13,461 nt of DNA. Source: Acidobacteriota bacterium. GTDB taxonomy: Bacteria > Acidobacteriota > Vicinamibacteria > Vicinamibacterales > UBA8438. Position 1 is the first letter of the stretch, and every line of letters starts with the position of its first letter. The translations under genes were made by a program, and so were the position numbers. A model generated the notes under the pieces. It was not told the DNA's origin, made no database searches, and saw only the letters and a list, made by a program, of their open reading frames with translations. The stretch is from NCBI GenBank assembly GCA_011523485.1, contig WTGR01000167.1, positions 1-13,461 of the forward strand, written 5' to 3'. Positions 6,900 to 13,461 of the stretch are shown piece by piece.

Positions 6900-8912
6900 A
6901 TGATTCTCGGCATGCACGCGGCCGTGCGGTCGCGCGTGCGCGACGTGCTGTTCGAACTGTACGGGCTCGGCCCCGACCGGCAGCCGGACGTCGCGATCCA
7001 GTACCCGCCGGATCGCGCGATGGGCGATCTGGGCGTCACCGTGGCGTTCGAGCTCGCACGGGTGCTGCGCAAGGCCCCGCGCGCCATCGCCGCCGAGATC
7101 GTCGGCGCCCTCGGCGCGATCGACGGCGTGGAGCGGGTCGAGCCGGCGCCGAACGGCTACGTCAACATCTTCCTCGACCGCGCCCGCTTCGCCCGCCGCG
7201 TGCTTGCGCCGCCGCCTTCCGCAACGGGCGGCGGCCGGGGCATCCGCAAGGCCATCGTCGAGCACACCGCGATCAATCCCAACAAGGCGGCCCACGTCGG
7301 GCACCTGCGCAACGCCGCGCTCGGCGACACCCTGGTCCGGCTGCTGCGGTTTCTCGGCGTTCCGGTGGAGGTGCAGAACTACATCGACGACACCGGCGTG
7401 CAGGTGGCGGACGTGGTCGTCGGCCTCCAGCAACTCGAGCGGCTGCCGCCCGAAGAGGTGGCCGCGCTCGCCGAGCGGCCCCGCTTCGACCACTACTGCT
7501 GGGATCTGTACGCGCGGGTGACCGCCTGGTACGAGGAGGATGCGGACCGGCTCGCCCACCGGGCCGGCGCCCTGCACGACCTCGAGACCGACACCGATCC
7601 GACGGCCCGGATCGGACGCCTGGTCGCCGACCGCATAGTCCGCTGCCACCTGGCCACCATGGACCGGATGAACGTCGAGTACGACCTGCTGACCTGGGAG
7701 GGCGACATCCTGCGCCTCCATTTCTGGTCCCGCGCGTTCGACGTGCTCAAGGAGACGGGCGCGGTGCGACTCGAGACCACCGGTCCCCAGGCCGGCTGCT
7801 GGGTGATGCCGCTCGACGGCAACGCGCCGCCGGAAGACGATCCCGGCGCCGCAGAAGGCGGGCCGAAGTCGCGCGCCAAGGTGATCGTGCGTTCGAACGG
7901 GACGGTCACCTACGTCGGCAAGGACATCGCCTATCAGTTCTGGAAGCTCGGGGTGCTCGAGCGCGACTTCCACTATCGCCCGCACGGCGTGCAGCGCTCC
8001 GGCCGCCCGCTCTGGTCGACCACGTCGAGCGCCGGCGAGACCGCGCCGGACGGCGCGGCGTTCGGCCGGGCCGACGCCGTCTACAACGTCATCGACACGC
8101 GGCAGGCCTACCTCCAGCAGCTACTGAAGCAGGCCCTCACCGCCGTCGGCCGCGCCGCCGAGGCGGAGCGCTCCGTGCATGTCTCGTACGAGATGGTGGC
8201 GCTGTCGCCGACGACGGCGCGCGCCCTCGGCCATGCCGTCGATTCGCAGGCGGACCGGCCGTTCGTCGAGGTCTCCGGGCGCAAGGGGCTCGGCGTGAAG
8301 GCGGACGACCTCCTCGATCGGCTCACCGAGGCCGCGCGGGGGGAGGTGGTCGCGCGCCATGCCGATCTGCCGGCGGACGGCGCCGAGGCCACGCGAATCG
8401 CGACGGCCATCGCCACTGCCGCCATCCGCTACTTCATGATCAAGTACTCCCGCGGAAAGCTCATCGCGTTCGACATCGACGAGGCGCTGAGCTTCGAGGG
8501 CGAGAGCGGCCCCTACGTGCAGTACGCCGCGGTGCGGGCGGCGAACATCCTGCGCAAGCTGTACGAGCGGGAGGGCCTGAACGACGAGACGCTGACGGCG
8601 GCGCTCGCGTCGCTGCCGGCCGGCCCCCTGGCGGGCGCCGGCGACGGAACCGCCACCTGGGCCCTGCTGCTCGAGGCGGCGAGGCTCGACGAGGTCGCGG
8701 ATCAGTCGATCCGCGCGATCGAGCTGTCCGTACTCGCCAAGTACGCGTTCGGCCTCGCGCAGACGTTCAACACGTTCTACCACCGCTGTCCGGTGGTGAA
8801 CGAAGAGGACGGGCCCACGAGGCTGTGGCGCGCCGGGGCGGTCCTCTACTGCCGGCTCCAGTTGACGCGGGCGCTCGCGTTGATGGGCTGCGAGGTCCCG
8901 CCGCGGATGTAG
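6900..8912 (+). CDS. argS: Arginyl-tRNA synthetase, divergent form
   Basis: A class I synthetase that charges tRNA-Arg with arginine. The product has 670 residues, longer than E. coli ArgRS (577). Residues about 5-100 form the N-terminal Add-1 tRNA-binding domain (YPPDRAMGDLGVTVAFELA). The catalytic domain follows, with VEHTAINPNKAAHVGHLRN (HIGH box HVGH at 132-135) and VQNYIDDTGVQVADVV. The C-terminal DALR-type anticodon-binding domain begins near SGPYVQYAAVRAANILRKL. A canonical KMSK is absent; SGRKGLGVKADDLLD (from residue 459) lies at its place. The usual GADHHGY-like segment is replaced by YNVIDTRQAYLQQ (395-407). The start ATG 6900 has GGGAG 9 bases upstream; ATG 6912 is a possible alternative. 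It follows mobA by 60 bases and converges on the gene at 8949. Confidence 0.94.
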   Translation: MILGMHAAVRSRVRDVLFELYGLGPDRQPDVAIQYPPDRAMGDLGVTVAFELARVLRKAPRAIAAEIVGALGAIDGVERVEPAPNGYVNIFLDRARFARRVLAPPPSATGGGRGIRKAIVEHTAINPNKAAHVGHLRNAALGDTLVRLLRFLGVPVEVQNYIDDTGVQVADVVVGLQQLERLPPEEVAALAERPRFDHYCWDLYARVTAWYEEDADRLAHRAGALHDLETDTDPTARIGRLVADRIVRCHLATMDRMNVEYDLLTWEGDILRLHFWSRAFDVLKETGAVRLETTGPQAGCWVMPLDGNAPPEDDPGAAEGGPKSRAKVIVRSNGTVTYVGKDIAYQFWKLGVLERDFHYRPHGVQRSGRPLWSTTSSAGETAPDGAAFGRADAVYNVIDTRQAYLQQLLKQALTAVGRAAEAERSVHVSYEMVALSPTTARALGHAVDSQADRPFVEVSGRKGLGVKADDLLDRLTEAARGEVVARHADLPADGAEATRIATAIATAAIRYFMIKYSRGKLIAFDIDEALSFEGESGPYVQYAAVRAANILRKLYEREGLNDETLTAALASLPAGPLAGAGDGTATWALLLEAARLDEVADQSIRAIELSVLAKYAFGLAQTFNTFYHRCPVVNEEDGPTRLWRAGAVLYCRLQLTRALALMGCEVPPRM

Positions 8913-8933
8913 ATCCCGTCCCCGGGGGCCGCC

Positions 8934-8947
8934 CGCCCGGCGGGGCG
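8934..8947. other. Short GC stem-loop between convergent argS and the gene at 8949
   Basis: The 36-base gap between two convergent genes contains a 5-base-pair stem (8934-8938 with 8943-8947, CGCCC/GGGCG) and a 4-base loop. There is no T-run on either side. It might act as a weak bidirectional termination signal, but in DNA this GC-rich such a stem can arise by chance. Confidence 0.22.
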
Positions 8948-8948
8948 C

Positions 8949-9704
8949 TCAGTCGAACGCCAGGCGCGGAAGCTTGAAGCGCTCGGCGAGCAGCCGGTCG
9001 GTGGCGGCGTCGAGCGCGCTCGCGAACGCTGCGGCGGCCATCCGGCTTCGAAACGTCTCCAGCGAACGTTGCGCCTCCTCCCGGAGCTCGCGCAACACGT
9101 CCTCGCCGGCGTCGGCGCGCGCGGCAGCCGGCAGGCGCCGGTCCAGCTCGGCCAGCCGATCGAGCGTCCGCCGGCGGGCCTCGCCCCGCAGCGTCCTGCC
9201 GCCGGAACGCGCGGCTTCGACGGCCGCTCGGGCATCCTTCAAGAGACTCTCGAGGGCCGGCGCGCCCGGCGGCGCATCCCAGACGGACAGACGCGCGTCG
9301 AGATCGTCGAGATGCGCGGCGAGGGAGCGTCTTCGCGCTCCTCCCGCCCGCCCCTCCGTACCGGCCGCGTCGAGCCGCGGCTCGCCCGGCGGCTCGTTCC
9401 CCGCGCCCGCCGCCGTGCTCAGGCCCACCGCGCGCTTCCACTCGTCGAACAGGTCGAGCACGTCGGCCTCGCAGTACTCGATGCGCAGTGGATGCCGCTT
9501 CGGCCCCCGGGCGTGATATCGCACGTGGCGCCGGTCGATGGCGCGCTCTACGACGCGCAACGGGATGCCCGCCGCCGCCCAGCCGCACACCAGCTCGAAG
9601 GCGGGACCGACGATGCGAATGAGATGACCGTCGTTCTTGCGGCAGAGATACGACTCGACCGCCCGGCACAGCTCGCCCGGGTCCACTCGACTGCCCCGCA
9701 TCAC
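8949..9704 (-). CDS. Conserved-looking hypothetical protein downstream of coaX
   Basis: I do not recognise a named family. The product has 251 residues and no membrane segment or signal peptide, so it is probably cytoplasmic. Residues 8-94 look like a compact, mostly helical domain (VESYLCRKNDGHLIRIVGPAF to CEADVLDLFDEWKRAVG), and all four cysteines (C13, C21, C40, C78) are in it. A Gly/Ala/Pro/Glu-rich linker follows (about 95-125). The C-terminal half (about 126-251) is highly charged and helical, rich in Arg, Glu and Ala, and ends in LLAERFKLPRLAFD. The start is GTG 9704, or ATG 9701 one codon later; no strong Shine-Dalgarno is seen. It begins 33 bases after the coaX stop, so it is probably the last gene of the valS-nadC-birA-coaX transcript. 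That it is a real gene is supported by domain-like composition and operon position; the function is unknown. Confidence 0.78.
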   Translation of the reverse strand: MMRGSRVDPGELCRAVESYLCRKNDGHLIRIVGPAFELVCGWAAAGIPLRVVERAIDRRHVRYHARGPKRHPLRIEYCEADVLDLFDEWKRAVGLSTAAGAGNEPPGEPRLDAAGTEGRAGGARRRSLAAHLDDLDARLSVWDAPPGAPALESLLKDARAAVEAARSGGRTLRGEARRRTLDRLAELDRRLPAAARADAGEDVLRELREEAQRSLETFRSRMAAAAFASALDAATDRLLAERFKLPRLAFD

Positions 9705-9737
9705 GGACCGGACGTCCGGCGTCCTGACCGCCGTCGC

Positions 9738-10529
9738 TCAACCAACGCCGCCCTCCCGGATACGCTCCCAGACGAAGCGCAGGCCGGCCAGCGTGAGGTC
9801 CGGCTGCACGTGGTCGATCAGCGACGTCTCGGCCGCGATGTCGCCGGCCAGCCCGCCCGTGCCGATGCACAACAGCCCGTCGCCGCCCTCGATCTCGTCG
9901 CGGAGCCGCTGCACGATGCCTTCGACCATCGCCACGTAGCCATAGAAGAGCCCGGACTGCATCGAAGCGACGGTGCTGCGCCCGATCACCGCGGCCGGCT
10001 TCCGGACCTCTACCCGCGGCAACTGCGCGGCCCGGTGATAGAGCGCGTCGGCCGAGATCTCGATGCCCGGGCAGATCACGCCGCCGCGGTACTCGCCGCC
10101 GGCCGAGATCACGTCGAACGTGGTCGCCGTCCCGAAGTCGACGACCACGATCGGACGGCCCGCATCCCCGTACAGCCGCACCGCCGCGACCCCGTTGACG
10201 AGGCGGTCGGCGCCCACCTCCGCCGGGTTCTCGTAGCCGACCGGCAGACCCGCGTTGCCGGCGTCGACCCGCAGCACGTCCCGTCCGAGTCCACGCCCGA
10301 TCATGTCCGAGACGGCCCGCGTCAGGGCCGGCACCACGGAGGACATCACGACGCCGTCGATCCGCGCGGGATCGACCTGGTGCTCGGCGAGCAGCCGGCT
10401 GACCAGCACCCAGAGCTCGTCCGCGGTGCGGTCGGGCAGGGTAGCGAGCCGCCAGCGGCGCTCCAGGGCCGCTCCGGCGAAGAGCCCGAGAACGACGTTG
10501 GTGTTGCCGACGTCAATCGCGAGCAGCAT
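9738..10529 (-). CDS. coaX: Type III pantothenate kinase
   Basis: CoaX phosphorylates pantothenate to 4'-phosphopantothenate with ATP, the first step of coenzyme A synthesis, in the cytoplasm. The product has 263 residues, near the family's usual 250-270. The ASKHA-fold motifs are all present: the N-terminal phosphate loop DVGNTN (6-11), GADR (106-109, with the catalytic Asp108), DFGTATTFD (131-139) and a late glycine loop (GTGGLAGDIA). Type III enzymes typically use a monovalent cation and are not inhibited by CoA. The start is ATG 10529-10527, with GAGG about 9 bases upstream, 30 bases after the birA stop. The birA-coaX order is a common bacterial pairing. No other pantothenate kinase is in the window. 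Confidence 0.96.
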   Translation of the reverse strand: MLLAIDVGNTNVVLGLFAGAALERRWRLATLPDRTADELWVLVSRLLAEHQVDPARIDGVVMSSVVPALTRAVSDMIGRGLGRDVLRVDAGNAGLPVGYENPAEVGADRLVNGVAAVRLYGDAGRPIVVVDFGTATTFDVISAGGEYRGGVICPGIEISADALYHRAAQLPRVEVRKPAAVIGRSTVASMQSGLFYGYVAMVEGIVQRLRDEIEGGDGLLCIGTGGLAGDIAAETSLIDHVQPDLTLAGLRFVWERIREGGVG

Positions 10530-10559
10530 CCGATCCGACCTCGGCCATCCGGCCCCTCG

Positions 10560-11375
10560 TCACTCCCATCGCACTTCTCCGCCCACTATGCGCTCGGTGC
10601 GCCCGCCGCACGACACCAGCAGCGCCCCGCCGTCGTCGACGCCGGCGGTCACCCCGCGCCGGCACGTTCCACCCGCGTCCCACGACACCGGCGCACCCCG
10701 GCTGCTCGGCGCCAGCGCCCGCCAGCGCGCGACGACGAATGCGTCTCCCTCCGCCGCCAGCCGCCGGCGCCAACTGGCCAATCGCACCAGCAGGTCGGCG
10801 CACAACGCGAAACCGGCCACGCGCCGCCCCGCCAGCGACTCGAGCGCCGCCGCACGGCCGGCCAGCGCCGCGGGAAAGGCGCGGGTCCGCACGTTGACGC
10901 CGATCCCGATCACCGTGGCAGCGTCCCGTTCGCTTTCGGCCGGCACCACCTCGGTCAGAATCCCGGCGACCTTCGGCCCCGGGAACGCCGACCGTCCGCC
11001 CGCCGGCGGCGCCACGACGTCGTTCGGCCATTTCAGATCGACGGCTACGCCGGCTGTCCCCTGCACCGCCTCGGCCACCGCTACGCCCGCCAGCAGCGTG
11101 ATCACCGGCGACTGGCGTCCCCGCAGGACGACCGACAGGTACAGCCCGGCCGCGGGAGGGGAGTCCCAGGCCCGGCCGCGCCGGCCGCGGCCGGCGGTCT
11201 GGCGGTCGGCCAGCACCACGGTCCCGTCCGCGGCGCCGGCCGCGGCCAAAGCCGCCGCGGTGTCGTTGGTCGACGCCAGCTCCCGAAAGTACCGTACGGC
11301 AGCCGCACCGAGCTCCGGTCGGGCGGCCAGCGCCGCGGCGAGATCCGGCGGCAACGCGGCAGGGATCGTGTTCAT
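10560..11375 (-). CDS. birA: Biotin-[acetyl-CoA carboxylase] ligase, lacking the repressor domain
   Basis: The enzyme makes biotinyl-5'-AMP and attaches biotin to the carrier lysine of acetyl-CoA carboxylase and related enzymes. The product has 271 residues. Motifs in order: ELASTNDTAAAL (STN at 35-37), the adenylate-binding loop TAGRGRRGRAW (60-70), LKWPNDVV (114-121) and KVAGILTE. A small C-terminal SH3-like domain follows (RRGVTAGVDDGGALLVS region). Only about 30 residues precede the catalytic domain, so there is no room for the helix-turn-helix of E. coli BirA; this is a monofunctional (group I) ligase and cannot repress biotin genes as BirA does. The start is ATG 11375-11373, overlapping the nadC stop as ATGA. 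The frame is open further upstream, but that part is a shadow of nadC. Confidence 0.94.
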   Translation of the reverse strand: MNTIPAALPPDLAAALAARPELGAAAVRYFRELASTNDTAAALAAAGAADGTVVLADRQTAGRGRRGRAWDSPPAAGLYLSVVLRGRQSPVITLLAGVAVAEAVQGTAGVAVDLKWPNDVVAPPAGGRSAFPGPKVAGILTEVVPAESERDAATVIGIGVNVRTRAFPAALAGRAAALESLAGRRVAGFALCADLLVRLASWRRRLAAEGDAFVVARWRALAPSSRGAPVSWDAGGTCRRGVTAGVDDGGALLVSCGGRTERIVGGEVRWE

Positions 11376-12229
11376 GGCCCGGGCGCCATCTCGAAGCTGA
11401 TGTCGACCGCGGGCGCCGAATGGGTCAACGCCCCGACCGACACGTACGTCGGGGCCAGGGCAGCCAGCGCGGGAAGCCGCCCGAGGGTCACCCCGCCGGA
11501 GACCTCCGTGCGGGCGCGCCCCCGGCAGCGCGCGATCGCCGCGCCGGTCCGTGCGTCCGACAGGTTGTCGATGAGCACGACGTCGGCCCCCGCGTCGAGC
11601 GCCTCGTCGACCTCCGCCAGACTCTGCGCCTCGACCTCGACCGGCAGCCCGCGTCCGGCGGCCCGCGCACGACGCACCGCCTCGCTGATGGACCCGGCGA
11701 GCCGCACGTGGTTGTCCTTGATCAGGAGGCCGTCGCCGAGCCCGTAACGGTGATTGGTCGCGCCGCCGGCTCGCACGGCGTATTTCTCGAGTGCGCGCAG
11801 CGTCGGGGTCGTCTTGCGGGTATCGAGAATCGTGGTCCGGCCGTCCGCGGCCGCAACGTAGCGCCGCGCGACGGTGGCAATCCCGGACAGGCGCTGCAGG
11901 AAGTTCAGGGCGGTCCGCTCGGCGCTCAGCAACGCCGCGGCGAGTCCCTCGACGGTGGCGATCACCTCGCCGGCGGCGCACGACTCGCCGTCCCGCCGGC
12001 GCCAGCGCATGACGGCCTCCGGATCCCGCTGGCGAAACACCTCGGCCGCCACGTCGATTCCCGCCAGCAGGCACGGCTGCCTGGCGCGGATCTCGCCGCG
12101 GCCGCGCTGGCCGGGCGTCGTCGTCGCATCGGAGGTAACGTCGCCGCCGTCGAGATCCTCATCGAGGGCGCGGCGCACGACGTCGCGGTAGTCGGCCGGG
12201 TCGAGCGGCGCGAAGGCCGCGCCGGTCAT
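11372..12229 (-). CDS. nadC: Nicotinate-nucleotide pyrophosphorylase (carboxylating; quinolinate phosphoribosyltransferase)
   Basis: NadC converts quinolinate and PRPP to nicotinate mononucleotide, CO2 and pyrophosphate, in de novo NAD synthesis. The product has 285 residues (typical 280-300). Family motifs in order: LDEDLDGGDVTSDAT near the N-terminus, SAERTALNFLQRLSGIAT (102-119), DTRKTTPTLR (136-145), GGATNHRYGLGDGLLIKDNH (155-174), EVEAQS and DNLS, ending with the GGVT and VGALTHSAPAVDISFE strands. Active-site Arg, Lys and His residues are present in these motifs. The start ATG 12229-12227 overlaps the valS stop as ATGA, with GGAG 8 bases upstream. The stop overlaps the birA start in the same way. 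nadA and nadB are not in this window. Confidence 0.96.
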   Translation of the reverse strand: MTGAAFAPLDPADYRDVVRRALDEDLDGGDVTSDATTTPGQRGRGEIRARQPCLLAGIDVAAEVFRQRDPEAVMRWRRRDGESCAAGEVIATVEGLAAALLSAERTALNFLQRLSGIATVARRYVAAADGRTTILDTRKTTPTLRALEKYAVRAGGATNHRYGLGDGLLIKDNHVRLAGSISEAVRRARAAGRGLPVEVEAQSLAEVDEALDAGADVVLIDNLSDARTGAAIARCRGRARTEVSGGVTLGRLPALAALAPTYVSVGALTHSAPAVDISFEMAPGP

Positions 12230-13461
12230 GACCCGAGCTCCGCGAGGATCCGCTCCAGCTTCTCCTGCCGCCGGCCCACCTCCGCCTCCTGGTCGCGGGT
12301 GTCGCGCACGATGTCCGGGTCCGCGCGCTCGAGGAACGCCGGGTTCGCCAACCGCGCCTGCAGGCCGCCGCGCTGCTTCGTCAGCCTCGCCAGCTCGCGG
12401 GCCACGCGATCGGCCTCCTTCCTCCGGTCCACGATTCCCGCCAGCGGCACGTGCACCTCGAAGCCGCGCACTACCCGGCGCACCGTGTCCGGCTCGGCCC
12501 GCGGCGCCTCTGCCGCCACGTCGAGGCGGGCCAGACCGGCAAGTCGGGTCACGTGGCCCGCATGCCGGCGCAAGGTCGCCGCCGTCGCCGCGTCCGCGCC
12601 GTGGACCAGCACGTCGATCTTCCGCGCCGGCGGCACTCCCCACTCGGAACGCACCGTCCGCACCGCCGTCACCACGTCCTGCAGCAACCCCATCGTCGCG
12701 ACGGCGTCGACGTCCTTCCAGGCCTCGACCGGCGCCGGGAACGCCGACAGCGTGATGGTGCGGCCGTTCTCCGGCGGGGCCGCCCCGTCTCCCGCCCGCG
12801 GCGGCAGCACCTGCCACACCTCCTCGGTCACGAAGGGGATGAACGGATGCAGCAGGCGCAGGAGCCGGTCGTGGACCTCCAGGAGAACCGCCACGGCGCG
12901 GTCGCGCTCCGCCCCGCCCCCCTGCAGCTCGGGCTTGACCAGCTCGATGTACCAGTCGGCGTACTCGTGCCAGAAGACGTGGTAGAGGCGGTCCGCGGCC
13001 ACGTCGAACCGGAACCGGGTGAGCGCGTCGTCGATCTCCCCCGCCAGGTCGCTGACCCGGTGCAGCATCCAGCGGTGAATCACGTCCAGCGTCTCCGGGG
13101 GCGGCGGCGCCGGCCTCTCGGAAAGCGTGTCCGGCACGTGCATCAGGACGAACCGCGAGGCGTTCCAGATCTTGTTGATGAACTGCCGATAGGCCCGCAG
13201 GCGCCCCTCCGACAGGGAGATGTCCATGCCGGGGGATGCCAGCGCGGCCAGCGTGAAGCGGAACGCGTCGGCGCCGATCTCCCCCATCACCTCGAGCGGA
13301 TCGACGACGTTGCCCTTCGACTTGCTCATCTTCCGGCCGTGCTCGTCACGGACCAGCGACGTCACGTACACGGAGCGGAACGGCACGTCCTGCTTGAACC
13401 AGAGGCCGAGCATCATCATGCGCGCGACCCAGAAGAAGATGATGTCGTGGGCGGTGATGAG
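12226..13461 (-). CDS. valS: Valyl-tRNA synthetase, C-terminal part
   Basis: A class I synthetase that charges tRNA-Val. Only the last 411 residues are inside the window; the gene continues past base 13461. The visible part opens with LITAHDIIFFWVARMMML, a hallmark of ValRS near the second signature. KMSKSKGNVVDP (KMSKS at visible residues 44-48) then forms the ATP-binding loop. The anticodon-binding helical domain follows (INKIWNASRFVLMHV to EYADWYIELVKPEL and LHPFIPFVTEEVWQ). The final 75 or so residues form the ValRS-specific coiled coil (VPLAGIVDRRKEADRVARELARL to LANPAFLERADPDIV), which separates it from IleRS and LeuRS. It is the most upstream visible gene of the minus-strand cluster, and its TGA overlaps the nadC start. 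Confidence 0.97.
   Translation of the reverse strand, partial: LITAHDIIFFWVARMMMLGLWFKQDVPFRSVYVTSLVRDEHGRKMSKSKGNVVDPLEVMGEIGADAFRFTLAALASPGMDISLSEGRLRAYRQFINKIWNASRFVLMHVPDTLSERPAPPPPETLDVIHRWMLHRVSDLAGEIDDALTRFRFDVAADRLYHVFWHEYADWYIELVKPELQGGGAERDRAVAVLLEVHDRLLRLLHPFIPFVTEEVWQVLPPRAGDGAAPPENGRTITLSAFPAPVEAWKDVDAVATMGLLQDVVTAVRTVRSEWGVPPARKIDVLVHGADAATAATLRRHAGHVTRLAGLARLDVAAEAPRAEPDTVRRVVRGFEVHVPLAGIVDRRKEADRVARELARLTKQRGGLQARLANPAFLERADPDIVRDTRDQEAEVGRRQEKLERILAELGS

Noticed and set aside
6129..7985. N-terminal extension of nfeD by about 619 residues in the same open frame
   Set aside because: The extension is antisense to mobA and argS and shows no family similarity. ATG 6128 has a Shine-Dalgarno, a signal peptide and a promoter right behind it.
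6179..8977. A 932-residue open frame on the plus strand over mobA and argS
   Set aside because: It is extremely rich in Arg, Ala, Gly and Pro with no recognisable motif, and lies in another frame of two firmly identified genes. Long shadow frames are expected in GC-rich DNA.
9069..11747. An 892-residue open frame on the plus strand across the hypothetical gene, coaX, birA and part of nadC
   Set aside because: It runs through four genes on the opposite strand and has shadow-frame composition with no domain.
11376..12074. birA extended upstream to give an N-terminal DNA-binding domain
   Set aside because: The upstream part of the frame lies inside nadC, is low-complexity and has no helix-turn-helix. 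ATG 11375 with the ATGA overlap is the sensible start.
11420..12985. A 521-residue plus-strand open frame over nadC and valS
   Set aside because: It is antisense to two well-supported genes, is Ser/Arg/Pro-rich in its second half and has no recognisable domain.

Overview
This window is GC-rich chromosomal DNA, and almost every base is used by housekeeping genes. The apolipoprotein N-acyltransferase, class A penicillin-binding protein and SPOR-domain protein point to a diderm (Gram-negative type) bacterium. GC content, the sequence style of the proteins and the gene neighbourhood look like Acidobacteriota (Vicinamibacteria-type). That placement is an inference from memory and has not been tested. 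I see no tRNA, rRNA, CRISPR array, insertion sequence or phage gene. No stretch longer than about 115 bases lacks a gene.

Layout: (1) 1-588, plus strand: the 3' end of a class A penicillin-binding protein (PBP1A type). (2) 695-6128, minus strand, read from high to low coordinates: nfeD, slipin, SPOR-domain protein, lnt, prfB. This is a tight operon with 4-base start/stop overlaps or short gaps, headed by a good sigma70-like promoter at 6157-6185. prfB carries the classic programmed +1 frameshift, so its first 26 codons lie in a different frame from the rest. (3) 6243-8912, plus strand: mobA and argS, diverging from nfeD. (4) 8949-13461, minus strand: valS (5' part beyond the window), nadC, birA, coaX and an unrecognised 251-residue protein. 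The first three genes overlap by ATGA.

Functional themes: NfeD and slipin form a membrane protease/SPFH scaffold pair. They share a transcript with a SPOR protein (septal peptidoglycan binding), Lnt (lipoprotein maturation) and RF2 (translation termination), so this operon mixes envelope quality control with translation. The right-hand cluster joins valyl-tRNA synthetase with NAD, biotin-ligation and coenzyme A genes.

I did not find a clearly new multi-gene system. The points most worth a second look are the unrecognised protein after coaX (8949-9704), the unusual arginyl-tRNA synthetase core (NVIDTRQAY segment, no KMSK) and the nfeD-slipin-SPOR-lnt-prfB linkage.
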